This document shows, in pieces, positions 1 through 11,000 of a DNA stretch of 64,000 bases. The position numbers were made by a program, and so were the translations under genes. Within the stretch, counting starts at the first letter, position 1. Each line of letters opens with the position of its first letter. The stretch is from Mycolicibacterium insubricum (GTDB lineage: Bacteria > Actinomycetota > Actinomycetes > Mycobacteriales > Mycobacteriaceae): NCBI RefSeq assembly GCF_010731615.1, contig NZ_AP022618.1, positions 744,001-808,000 of the forward strand, written 5' to 3'. Under the pieces are notes generated by a model. It was not told where the DNA came from. It did no database searches and was given only the letters and a program-made list of their open reading frames with translations.

Positions 1-1
1 C

Positions 2-550
2 CTCAACGGCGACCCCACCCAGGCCGGCGCCGGGTTCTCCGGCGTGCTGATGGCCTCGCTGGCCCGCGGTGGGTCGGCCGATGACATCGGACCCGGCGTG
101 GACTTCTTCCGGGATCTCAACCAGGCGGGCAACTTCCTGCCGGTCGACCCCACCCCGGCGACCATCGAAGCCGGCCAGACGCCGGTGGTGATCGACTGGA
201 ACTATCTCAATGGCGCCGAGACCGAGCAGGTGCCGACGTGGCGGGTGTTCGTGCCCAACGACGCCGCGGTGGCCGGTTACTACTTCCAGGCCATCAATGC
301 CGACGCCCCGCATCCGGCCGCCGCCCGGCTCTGGCAGGAGTTCCTGTTCAGCGACGAGGGGCAGAACCTGTTCGCCCACAGCGGGGTGCGGCCGGTGCGC
401 GCCGACGTCATGATGATCAACCGGACCCTGGACCGCAAGGCCTTCGAAACGATGGTCACCATCGACGGGCCGATCACCATCCCCACCGAGGACCAGGTGC
501 GCGCCGCCACCGTCTACCTCGCCGACAATTGGGCCAAGGCCATAGGGTGA
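2..550 (+). CDS. ABC transporter extracellular solute-binding protein (3' part only)
   Basis: The reading frame is open from the first bases of the window, so this is the C-terminal part (about 182 residues) of a longer periplasmic-type binding protein; the apparent internal Met at 44 is not a real start. It carries the family 1 solute-binding C-lobe pattern: a lobe rich in small residues, then AARLWQEFLFSDEGQ, which in AfuA/PotD-like proteins marks the helix near the C-terminus. It would bind the substrate outside the cell and deliver it to the two permeases that follow. The stop (548-550) overlaps an in-frame GTG (547-549) of the permease frame. The substrate is unknown: the family covers polyamines, iron and phosphonates, and the neighbours treS and mak do not settle it. 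Confidence 0.85.
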   Translation, partial: LNGDPTQAGAGFSGVLMASLARGGSADDIGPGVDFFRDLNQAGNFLPVDPTPATIEAGQTPVVIDWNYLNGAETEQVPTWRVFVPNDAAVAGYYFQAINADAPHPAAARLWQEFLFSDEGQNLFAHSGVRPVRADVMMINRTLDRKAFETMVTIDGPITIPTEDQVRAATVYLADNWAKAIG

Positions 551-720
551 TTCGGCGAGACTCGGTGGAGTGGACGGGAGCGCAGCGAGTGGCCGCGGAG
601 CCGAGGGGAGGCCGGGATCACCCGCAGAAACATAGGGTGATTCGGCGAGACTCGGTGGAGTGGACGGGAGCGCAGCGAGTGGCCGCGGAGCCGAGGGGAA
701 GCCGGGATCACCCGCAGAAG
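541..720 (+). repeat. Two tandem 90-bp MIRU-like units at an operon junction
   Basis: Bases 541-630 and 631-720 are near-identical: only positions 610/700 (g/a) and 630/720 (a/g) differ. Each unit contains TTCGGCGAG, then GAGCGCAGCGAGTG, and ends with ATCACCCGCAGAA; GGGTGAT near the start and ATCACCC near the end form an inverted pair. The first unit spans the binding-protein stop, so the last codons and TGA are duplicated. In the permease frame each unit is 30 codons without a stop (VIRRDSVEWTGAQR and so on), opening with a GTG that overlaps the upstream TGA. MIRUs of M. tuberculosis have the same size range and the same habit of sitting on overlapping stop/start codons in operons; assignment to that class is inference. 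Confidence 0.9.
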
Positions 721-729
721 TATCGGCTG

Positions 730-1572
730 ATGACGGTCCTTCGACGCGTGGTCGCGGCGGCTCCGCTGCTGCCGCTGCTGCTGTTCATCGCGGTATTCCT
801 GGTGGTGCCGTCGGGAACCGTACTGATCAACGCGTTCGTCGACGACGGCTCGTTCACCTGGATCCATATCGAGGCGCTGTTCTCCTCCACCGCGCTGCAC
901 GCGCTGGGCCGCAGCCTGGCGCTGTCGGCGGCCAGCGCGGCGCTCGGGGCGGTGTTCGGCGGACTGCTGGCCTGGCTGATCGTCGCGCTGCGGCCCACCT
1001 CCCTGGTGCGGCGCGCGGCGCTCGCGCTGTCCGGTGTGCTGGCCCAGTTCGGCGGGGTGGCGCTGGCATTCGCCTACCAGGCCGCGCTCGGGCTCCTCAC
1101 GCTGTGGGTGACGCAACTGTTCGGCGTGGATCTGGTGCCCGGTCGCTGGATGTACGGACCGGTCGGCCTGACCCTGGTCTATACCTTCTTCCAGATCCCG
1201 CTGATGGTGGTGATCTTTCTGCCGGCCCTGGAGGGGTTGCGACGACGGTGGCGTGAGGCGGCGGTCAACCTCGGAGCGACGGAATGGCAGTACTGGCGCG
1301 AGGTCGCCGTCCCGGTGCTGTGGCCGGTGTTCCTCGGCTCGACGCTGCTGCTGTTCGCCAACGCCTTCGCCGCCTATGCGACGGCGGCCGCCCTGATCAG
1401 CCAGGGCAACCTGATCCTGCCGCTGCTGATCCGCTCGGCGCTGACCAGCGAGGTGGTCCTCGGCCAGACCGGGATGGCCTATGCGCTGGCACTGGAGATG
1501 ATCGTCGTCGTCGGCGCGGTGATGTTCGGCTACACCCGTCTGGTCCGGCGTACCGCGCGGTGGCTGTCATGA
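730..1572 (+). CDS. ABC transporter permease, PotB-like
   Basis: About 280 residues with six likely membrane segments, starting with a hydrophobic stretch after MTVLRRVV. The EAA loop of binding-protein-dependent permeases is visible as EAAVNLGATEWQYWREVAVP near residue 175. It pairs with the next gene to form the membrane channel. ATG 730 gives a normal N-terminus for the family. The frame stays open upstream to GTG 547, which would add two 30-residue repeat-encoded blocks ahead of Met; I prefer 730 because those blocks are highly charged and unlike a permease N-terminus, but translation re-initiating at GTG 547 cannot be excluded. It overlaps the next permease by ATGA. Confidence 0.85.
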   Translation: MTVLRRVVAAAPLLPLLLFIAVFLVVPSGTVLINAFVDDGSFTWIHIEALFSSTALHALGRSLALSAASAALGAVFGGLLAWLIVALRPTSLVRRAALALSGVLAQFGGVALAFAYQAALGLLTLWVTQLFGVDLVPGRWMYGPVGLTLVYTFFQIPLMVVIFLPALEGLRRRWREAAVNLGATEWQYWREVAVPVLWPVFLGSTLLLFANAFAAYATAAALISQGNLILPLLIRSALTSEVVLGQTGMAYALALEMIVVVGAVMFGYTRLVRRTARWLS

Positions 1573-2348
1573 TCAGGGAGCGGTGGATCCGCGGCAGTCT
1601 GGCGCTGGGGTTCGCGGTCTTCTTTCTGTTCCCGCTGTTCGCCATGGCCGACTTCTCCACCCGCGACCTGCGCACGGGCGGACGGACCCTGGCGTCCTGG
1701 CGGAACTTGGTATCCGACCCGGCGATGCTCGACGCCATCGGCGCCTCGCTAGGGCTGGCGGCGCTGACCTCCCTGGTGCTGCTGGTGGTGCTGTTGCCGA
1801 CACTGATCTGGGTGCGGCTGCGCGCCCGGTGGGCCCAGGGGCCGCTGGAATTCCTTTGCCTGCTGCCGCTGGTGGTGCCGGCGCTGGTGATCGTGGTCGG
1901 ACTGCGCAACGTCTACCTGTGGATCGCCTACCTGCTCGGTGACTCTCCGCTAACCCTGACGTTCGTGTACGTGGTGCTGGTGCTGCCGTTCGGCTACCGG
2001 GCGTTGGACACGGCGCTGGCCGGGGTCGATCTGCGGACCCTGGTGGAGGCGGCCCGTTCGCTCGGCGCCGGCTGGACGACTACCGTCGTACGCGTGGTGA
2101 TCCCCAACATCTGGTCGGGAATCCTTGCCGCCGCTTTCATTTCGACCGCCGTCGTGCTGGGTGAATACACCATCGCGTCGCTGCTCACCTTCCACACGCT
2201 GCCGGTCGAGATCGTGGCGGTCGGTGGGACCGACGGCCGGACCTCGATCGCGGCGTCGCTGGCGGTACTACTGTTCGGTTTCGCGCTGCTGCTGGGCCTG
2301 ACGCTGTTGACCGGCGGGCGGCGCCGACGGAACTCGGCGGGGGTGTGA
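1569..2348 (+). CDS. ABC transporter permease, PotC-like
   Basis: About 259 residues and a second inner-membrane permease with an N-terminal membrane segment (LALGFAVFFLFPLFAM), several further hydrophobic helices, and an EAA loop (VEAARSLGAGWTTTVVRVVIP) at about residues 160-180 that docks onto the ATPase. ATG 1569 overlaps the stop of the preceding permease (ATGA), and its own stop overlaps the ATPase start, so the subunits are translationally coupled. The two different permeases fit the PotB/PotC or AfuB-type importers rather than the SugA/SugB trehalose importer, but family-level similarity alone does not identify the substrate. Confidence 0.88.
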   Translation: MIRERWIRGSLALGFAVFFLFPLFAMADFSTRDLRTGGRTLASWRNLVSDPAMLDAIGASLGLAALTSLVLLVVLLPTLIWVRLRARWAQGPLEFLCLLPLVVPALVIVVGLRNVYLWIAYLLGDSPLTLTFVYVVLVLPFGYRALDTALAGVDLRTLVEAARSLGAGWTTTVVRVVIPNIWSGILAAAFISTAVVLGEYTIASLLTFHTLPVEIVAVGGTDGRTSIAASLAVLLFGFALLLGLTLLTGGRRRRNSAGV

Positions 2349-3390
2349 TGACTGCGCGCCAATCGGTTTCGGTGGACGTGGTCGACCTCGGCCGGCAGTA
2401 TGGGACAGTCCGCGCGCTCGACGGGTTGACGCTGCGAATCGAACCGGGTGAACTGGTCGCGCTGCTGGGCCCGTCGGGCTGCGGTAAGACCACCGCGCTG
2501 CGCATCGTGGCCGGCCTCGACGAACCGAGCACCGGCTCGGTGTATCTGGACGGCGTCGACGTCACCCGGGTGCCGGCCAACAAGCGGGACATGGGCATGG
2601 TGTTCCAGGCCTACAGTCTCTTTCCGCATCTGAGCGCGCTCGACAACGTCGCCTTCGGACTGAAGGTCCGCGGCCGCGGTGCCACGCAGCGACGCCGGCG
2701 TGCGGGCGAGATGCTGGACTTGGTCGGGCTTTCCGGGCACGCCGACAAGTTCGCCGATCAACTCTCCGGTGGCGAACAGCAGCGAGTGGCGCTGGCCCGG
2801 GCGCTGGCGATCGAACCCCGGGTGTTGCTGCTCGACGAACCGCTGTCGGCGCTGGACGCCAAGGTGCGTGCTCAACTGCGCGAACAGATGCGCCACTTGC
2901 AGTTGGAACTGGGCATCACCACCCTGTTCGTCACCCACGATCAGGAGGAGGCGCTGGCGCTGGCGGACCGGGTCGCGGTGATGAATGACGGTAGGCTTGA
3001 ACAGATCGACACCCCAGCCGAGTTGTACGCGCATCCGGCCACCCCGTTCGTGGCCGACTTCGTCGGGTTGTCCAACTACATTCCCGCCCGGGTGATCGAC
3101 GGTAAGGCCTGGGTGCTCGGCGTCGCGCTGCCGTTGCGCGCGGGGTCGATCGAAGCCGGGCCGGGTCTGGCGATGGTGCGTCCGGAGGCTTTGGCGCTGC
3201 GCCCAGTCCAGGACGGCCCCGGCGTCGTGGAATCCAACGCCTTCCTCGGGCCGATCTCCCGGGTGCACGTCGTGCTGCCCGACGCAACCCTGCTGATCGC
3301 CGAACTGGGCAGCGCCCGGGCTCGCGACTTTCCGCCGGGAACCCGGGTGAAGGTCGGTGTCCGGCCGGCGCCGGTACTGGTGGTGGCGCC

Positions 3391-3394
<4 letters not shown>
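2348..3394 (+). CDS. ABC transporter ATP-binding protein, PotA/FbpC-like, with C-terminal TOBE region
   Basis: The 348-residue cytoplasmic ATPase energises the importer. Walker A is GPSGCGKTT at residues 41-49, the ABC signature is [15 protein letters not shown], Walker B is [12 protein letters not shown], and the switch histidine is in [15 protein letters not shown]. The last 110 residues form the TOBE-type regulatory region of importer ATPases ([19 protein letters not shown]). ATG 2348 overlaps the upstream stop; GTG 2345, one codon earlier, is an equally possible start. Its stop overlaps the GTG of treS, which puts the importer and the trehalose/maltose genes in one translationally coupled run. 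Confidence 0.9.
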
Positions 3395-5144
<1,750 letters not shown>

Positions 5145-5148
<4 letters not shown>

Positions 5149-6479
5149 GCGCGCAAGTGAACCTGCCATGGATGAGCTGGCTGCCGAACCAACGCTGGTA
5201 CGCCGGGCGGGGACGGACGCTGACCTCGGCGGAACCGGGCGTCGTCGTCCCGCTCGGAGACCGCCTGGACCTGGTGCTCGTCGATGTCGAATACACCGAC
5301 GGCGGCACCGAGCGCTACCAGGTGTTCGTCGGGTGGGACGGGGAACCGCTGGCCGAGTACACTGCGCAGGCGACCATCGGATCCGACGGCGACCGCCTCG
5401 GTTGCGACGCACTGTACGACCCGGAGGCCGCGGCGTACCTGCTGTCGCTGTTCGCCGAGTCGGCGACCCGGGGAAGGGTGAGATTCTCCGCGGAGCCCGG
5501 TGTGGCACTGGATGTTTCGGCCCCGGCGCGGGTGTCGACCGCCGAGCAGAGCAACACCAGCGTCATCTATCACCAGCACGCGATCCTCAAGGTGTTTCGC
5601 CGGGTGGTGCCCGGGATCAACCCGGACGTCGAATTGAACCGGGCGCTCGGCCGGGCGGGCAGCCGCCACGTCGCCCGGTTGCTGGGATCGTATGAGACGG
5701 TGTGGTCGGGGCAGCCGTGCCCGCTGGGCATGCTCACCGAGTTCGCCGTCAACGCCGCCGAGGGCTGGCGGATGGCCACGGCCAGCTCGCGCGACCTATA
5801 CGCCGAGGGTGACCTCTACGCCGACGAGGTGGGCGGCGACTTCGCCGGGGAATCCCACCGCCTGGGGATGGCCGTCGCCGACGTGCACACCATGCTGGCG
5901 GGTGAACTCGGCTCTGCGGTAGGGGAATTCCCGGTGGACGAGGCGCTGCGCCGACTGGCCGCCGATGTGGAGCGGGCACCGCAGCTGGGCGAGTTCGCCG
6001 CGGGATCGCGGGCACGGTTCGAGGCGCTGGCCGGCGTCCCGATCACCGTGCAGCGGGTACACGGCGATCTGCACCTGGGGCAGGTGCTGCGGACCCCGGA
6101 GCATTGGCTGGTCATCGATTTCGAGGGGGAGCCGGGCACCCCGTTGGACCAGCGCAGCCGGCCCGATTCGGTGCTGCGCGATGTGGCCGGAATGCTGCGT
6201 TCGTTCGAGTACGCGGCGTATCAGCCGTTGATCGGCCAGGGCGGTGACCCGCGGGACAAGCAGTGGGCGGCCCGGGCGCGGGAGTGGACCGGTCGTAACC
6301 GAGAGGCGTTCTGCGACGGCTATGCCGAACTCGCGCAGTGGGATCCGCGCGAACACGCCGAGGCGCTGGCCGCCTACGAGCTGGACAAGGCGCTGTATGA
6401 AACGGCCTACGAGGCGCGGTACCGGCCGACCTGGCTGCCGATTCCGCTGCAGGCGGTCGCCGATCTCGTCGGGCGCTGA
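5145..6479 (+). CDS. mak: Maltokinase
   Basis: The 444-residue kinase phosphorylates maltose with ATP to maltose-1-phosphate, the GlgE substrate. The start [20 protein letters not shown] is the characteristic N-terminal cap of mycobacterial Mak/Pep2. The kinase core has [10 protein letters not shown] (catalytic Asp308) and the metal-binding VIDFEGEP (Asp325), as in aminoglycoside-phosphotransferase-fold kinases. GTG 5145 overlaps the treS stop. TreS and Mak form a complex in mycobacteria (known for the family), and the overlap fits equimolar synthesis. It is the last gene of the run; a repeat-rich 248-base intergenic stretch follows. Confidence 0.96.
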
Positions 6480-6533
6480 GCCACCTTCGGGCCCTGCTGC
6501 GAAAGTGGCTGGTGTTGAGGTCTCGGTGTGCGG

Positions 6534-6713
6534 TCGGGAGTGCGTCGGGCCGGTTCTTGGGCGTCGGCAGTGCGTTGAGCGTGTTCGGGAGTGCGGTGAG
6601 CGTGGTTTCGGGCGTCGAGAGTGCGCTCAGCCGTGGTTGCCGGATCGGCAGTGCAGTGAGCTTGCCGACAAGGCCCGATTCGGGCGAAAGGGCCGCGCCC
6701 AGTGCACTCCCGA
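6534..6713 (+). repeat. Array of degenerate ~20-bp repeats between mak and the next gene
   Basis: The motif TCGGGAGTGCGGTGAGCGTG and close variants occur at 6534, 6564, 6585, 6615 and 6645, so spacings are 30, 21, 30 and 30. An inverted copy (GCGCCCAGTGCACTCCCGA) lies at 6695-6713. All are in the 248-base gap between two convergent genes. An open frame crosses the array, but it looks like a shadow of the repeat and has no protein character. The inverted last copy could pair with any direct copy to form a stem, so a role in 3'-end formation is possible. Confidence 0.65.
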
Positions 6714-6727
6714 TGCGAAGAACGTCC

Positions 6728-7267
6728 CTAGATGAGGGTGCGGGTGCAGTACGTCCGCGCCGGTGAGGGATAGGGCCAGACGTGATCGGCGCCGGTCTGC
6801 GGGCAGGCGGTCCGGTCGTGGGTGTCGAGGCGTTTGGTGATCTGGACCAGCAGCCCGGCCTCGGGCGGGGCGGCGCAGTTGCTGCGGGCCAGGGTGCCGA
6901 TCGGCATGTTCAGCAGGTAGCAGTGCTCGGCGACCAGGTTGGGCACCAGGCACAGAGTGTTGGAGTCGGAGTCGGCCCGCTGGTACTCCGGGCTCGGGCA
7001 GGTGTTGCCGGCCGCGACGACGGCGCCGACGGTGTAGCTGGGGTCCTCGGTGCAGGACGCGGGCTGGGCCTGGCCCGGCTCGGCGGGGCTGTTCGCGGCC
7101 GCAACGGTGACGCAGCCACCGACGGTGAACGACTGGGCCCGCTGGCTGTTGTCGGTAGTGGTGCGTAGGGCATGCAAGGCGGTGATCATGGCGGCCGCCA
7201 GCGCGACGGCGGCCACCGCGACGACCGCGATGGTGACCGGTGTGCGTCGCGCGCCGGAGGAACTCAT
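6728..7267 (-). CDS. Small secreted or membrane-anchored cysteine-rich protein, function unknown
   Basis: This 179-residue protein is not one I can name. A short basic start (MSSSGARRTP) is followed by an uncleaved-looking hydrophobic segment at about residues 11-33 (VTIAVVAVAAVALAAAMI), then an exported domain with eight cysteines spread over 130 residues (GGC, SC, NTC, LC, HC, NC, AC, YC), compatible with four disulfides outside the cell. The C-terminus ends TYCTRTLI. It converges with mak across the repeat array and is divergent from recC across a long gene-free stretch. An actinobacterial septum- or membrane-anchored protein is plausible, but no domain was recognised. Confidence 0.7.
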   Translation of the reverse strand: MSSSGARRTPVTIAVVAVAAVALAAAMITALHALRTTTDNSQRAQSFTVGGCVTVAAANSPAEPGQAQPASCTEDPSYTVGAVVAAGNTCPSPEYQRADSDSNTLCLVPNLVAEHCYLLNMPIGTLARSNCAAPPEAGLLVQITKRLDTHDRTACPQTGADHVWPYPSPARTYCTRTLI

Positions 7268-8001
7268 TCCTAGAGACTGCCAGACGCAGTCACACCTGTC
7301 TCAACAACCCCATAACACACATTGGTGTAATTCGCTGGAAGGCGCGCCGGGTGGTGTGTCGGCGCAGGTAATGGTGATCGAAACTCACGCCTGGGCTGCT
7401 GGCGTCGCAGCGGCACAGCCCGGGTGTCGATCTCGATGCAAAACGCCCGCGCGCAACAGCCCTGACGTCGATCTCGGCGAGTTGGCCACCGGGGAACCGC
7501 CAGGGTGTGAATGGCGTGGTTCGCGGTGAGCGCATACGGTGAGCGCACTTCACTGTGCGGTGAAGCTGGCGCATCGCGGTGACGTCAGAAGTGGACCCCA
7601 GGAGATCCTGCCGGAAGACAGGGCCTGGGGTCCGAGCCTTTCATGGGTGGGTTTTCGGCATCGTCGCGGAAGACTGGATCAGTGAGTATGAGTCCGGATT
7701 ACCGCAGCGAAGCTCGGTGACTGCTCCGCAGCACGCGTCAGCGATCCATAGCATCGGTTCTGCGGGTCCGTCGACGTGTTCGAGGTGCAGGCGACCTCCG
7801 ATGCATGTTTTCTGCGCAGGTTGTCGAGGGTGGTCTGGTCTCTCCGGGCGTCTTTGTAGCCGCGTGATTCGCTGATCGCCTGATCAATGCCGGGGTGACA
7901 GAGGACTTCGGCCCGAAGCCCGCCTGTGGATAGATTCGGCCGGCGGCAGATAGTGACTGGCCCGTCGTTCCTGTCGGAGGGCCCCGATAGATTTGCCAGC
8001 G
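7268..8001. other. 734-base stretch without a convincing gene
   Basis: The stretch lies between the divergent starts of the cysteine-rich protein and recC, so promoters for both are expected here. It looks less G+C-rich than its neighbours, especially 7640-7960. The open frames on either strand have no domain, no plausible ribosome site and unnatural composition. One plus-strand frame (7579-7875) contains CSRCRRPP and VFCAGC, which look like a zinc ribbon, but I do not trust it. A strong hairpin at 7593-7633 is listed separately. The stretch may be a decayed gene or a scar of the recCBD insertion. Confidence 0.6.
7593..7633 (+). other. Strong inverted repeat in a gene-free region
   Basis: GGACCCCAGG (7593-7602) and CCTGGGGTCC (7624-7633) are perfect 10-base arms; a nested CCTG/CAGG pair inside could lengthen the stem. 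It is followed by a moderately T-rich stretch. Since both flanking genes point away from it, it does not terminate either; it could end a small untranslated RNA or be a binding site. Confidence 0.5.
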
Positions 8002-11000
8002 ATGGCATTTCATCTGCACCGCGCGGAGCGCACCGATCTGCTCGCCCAGGGGCTGGGGGAGCTGCTCGCCACGCCTCCTGACGATCCGTTCGGGATGGAC
8101 CTGGTGCTGGTGCCGGCCCGCGGTGTGGAGCGGTGGCTCAGCCAGCGGCTCTCCCACCTGCTGGGCGCAACCCGCGGCAACGACGGGGTGTGCGCGGCGG
8201 TGCAGTTCCGGTCCCCGGGGTCGCTGATCGCCGAACTCACCGGCGCGGACGATCACGATCCCTGGTCCCCAGACGCCCTGACCTGGCCGCTGCTGCGCGT
8301 CATCGACGACGCCCTGGCCGCCGACGCCGGCCAACCGTGGTGTGCGGCACTGGCCGCCCACCTCGGAGCCACCGCCGAGGGCGAGGAAGCCGAACTGCGC
8401 CGCGGCCGCCGCTACGCCGTCGCCCGTCGTATCGCCGGCCTGTTCGCCTCCTACGGCTACCAGCGCCCCGCGCTGCTGGCCGACTGGGCGGCCGGCCGCG
8501 ACACCGACGGCGCGGGCGATCCGCTGCCCAAAGACCTGAGCTGGCAACCGATCCTGTGGCGCCGACTCGTCGACCAAGTCCGAGCCTCTCCACCAGATGA
8601 GAGGCACCGCGACACCGTCACCAGGCTGCGGGCCGGCGCACTCGACCTGCCACAGCGACTGTCGCTGTTCGGCCACACCCGGCTGTCGGCCACCGACATC
8701 GAACTGCTCGACGCCCTCGCCGTTCACCACGAGCTGCACCTGTGGCTGCCGCATCCCAGCGACGTGCTGTGGCAGCACCTGGCCGACGACAAAGAAACCG
8801 TGCGCCGACGCACCGACACCAGCCACCGCAGCGTCGGGCACCCGCTGCTGGCCACCCTCGGCCGCGACTTGCGCGAACTGCAGCGCGCCCTGCCCGCCGG
8901 CATCGACGACGACCACCGCGAACTCGCCGACCGCCCGGACACGCTGCTGTCCTGGCTGCAATCCGACCTGGCCGCCGATGCGGTGCGTCCGCAGGGCCGT
9001 ACGCACCGGTCCGAAGACCGCTCGGTGCAGGTGCACAGCTGCCACGGTCCGGCCCGCCAGATCGAGGCGCTGCGCGAGGTCCTGCTCGGGCTGCTCGCCG
9101 ACGACGACACCCTCGAACCCCGCGACATCCTGGTGATGTGCCCCGACATCGAACGATTCGCCCCGCTGTTCGTGGCGGACTTCGGCCTCGGGGACCTCAC
9201 CGGGCGCGCCAACGGAACCGACATCCACGCGCACCCCGCCCACCGGCTGCGGCTGCAACTGGCCGATCGGGCGCTCAGCCAGACCAACCCGCTGCTCGGC
9301 GTCGCCGAGACCCTGCTCGCCATGGCCGGCGGCCGCGCCACCGCCACCGAACTGCTCGACCTCGCGCAGCAGCCACCGGTACGTGCCCGATTCGGCTTCA
9401 CCGACGACGACCTGGAGACACTGGTCGAGTGGGTGCGCACCTCGGGCATCCGGTGGGGCATTGACGCCGAACACCGCCGGCCCTACGGCCTGGACGCCAT
9501 CCTGCACAACACCTGGCGCTTCGGCCTGGACCGCATCCTGTCCGGCGTCGCCATGTCCGCCGACGCCCCCGGCTGGATCGGCACCACCCTGCCCCTCGAC
9601 GACGTCGGCAGCAACCGGGTGGACCTGGCCGGCCGGTTCGCCGAATACTGCGACCGGCTCGCCGGCACCCTCGGTGCGTTGTCGGGCACCGCACCCCTGC
9701 ACGACTGGCTGACCACCCTGCGCCACGGCGTCGACGCTCTCACCCGCGCCGTCGGCGACGACGCCTGGCAGCACGGGCAACTCGACCGCGAACTCGCCGC
9801 CGTCGCCACCGCCGCCGCGGGCCACGAGAACACCGAACTACGCCTCGGCGACGTCCGCGCGCTGCTGCGCGACCACCTGGTCGGCCGACCCACCCGCGCC
9901 AACTTCCGCACCGGCGCCATCACCGTGTGCACCATGACCCCGATGCGCTCGGTGCCGCACCGGGTGATCTGCCTGGTCGGCCTGGACGACGGCGTGTTCC
10001 CGCGCGCAGCGACCGACGACGGCGACGACGTCCTGGCTCGCGACCCGCTGACCGGGGAACGCGACCGGCGCAGTGAGGACCGCCAACTGCTCCTCGACGC
10101 CATCGGCGCGGCCACCGACACCCTGGTCATCACCTACACCGGCGCCGACGAGGTCACCGGTCAGGAACACCAGCCCGCCGTCCCGCTGGCCGAACTGCTC
10201 GACGCGCTGGACCGCACCACCGGGAAACCGGTCCGCGAGGCGATTCGCGTCGAGCACCCGCTGCTGCCGTTCGATCCTCGCAACGTCACCCCGGGAACCC
10301 TGGTCCCCGGCAAGCCGTTCAGCTTCGACCCGGCCGCCCTGGCCGGAGCCCGGGCCGCCGCCATCCGACCCCGACCGACCCCACCGCCGTTCCTGTCCGG
10401 ACCGCTGCCGACCCCGCCGCCCGGTGACATCGAACTCGACGCCCTGCTGAGCTTCTACCGCGACCCGATCCGCGGCTTCTTCCGGGAACTGGACTTCAAC
10501 CTGGGCTGGGAGGCCGACGAGATCGCCGACGCCATCCCGGTTGAGATCGACGCGCTCACCGAATGGACTGTGGGCCAACGCATGCTGTCCGATCTGCTCA
10601 ACGACATGGACCCCAAATCGGTACTGCAGGCCGAATGGCGCCGCGGCACCCTGCCGCCTGGACGGCTGGGCTGGCGACGCGCCGGCGAAATCCTCACCCT
10701 GGCAACCGCGTTAGCCGATGCCGCCCGACCGCATCGCAGCGCGGCACCGCGGTCCGTCGACGTCGATGTGGAGCTCGCGGGCGGCCGTCGCCTGACCGGA
10801 ACCGTGACACCGCTGTACGGCAGTGGACTGCTGTCCGTCTCCTACTCGCGCCTGTCCGGAAAACAACTGCTGCAGGAGTGGATTCGGCTGCTGGCGGTCT
10901 CTGCGCAGCAACCCGGAACCCGGTTCACCGCCCGCTGCCTCGGTCGGGCCCGATCCCGCAACCCGGTGTCGGAGACCCTGCTCGCCTCCCCGGCCGATCC

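Noticed and set aside
238..729. N-terminal extension of the first permease, opened by the frame continuing far upstream
   Set aside because: The part before GTG 547 is antisense-like shadow of the binding protein; the part from 547 is repeat-encoded and charged, unlike a permease N-terminus. Only the GTG at 547 is kept as a possible alternative.
7579..7875. 98-codon frame with CSRCRRPP and VFCAGC, suggesting a zinc ribbon
   Set aside because: No ribosome site, no family recognised, composition unlike its neighbours; the strong hairpin 7593-7633 lies inside its start.
7738..9825. 695-codon minus-strand frame over recC
   Set aside because: It is antisense to recC, rich in Gln/Val/Gly typical of a shadow frame in high-G+C DNA, with no domain.
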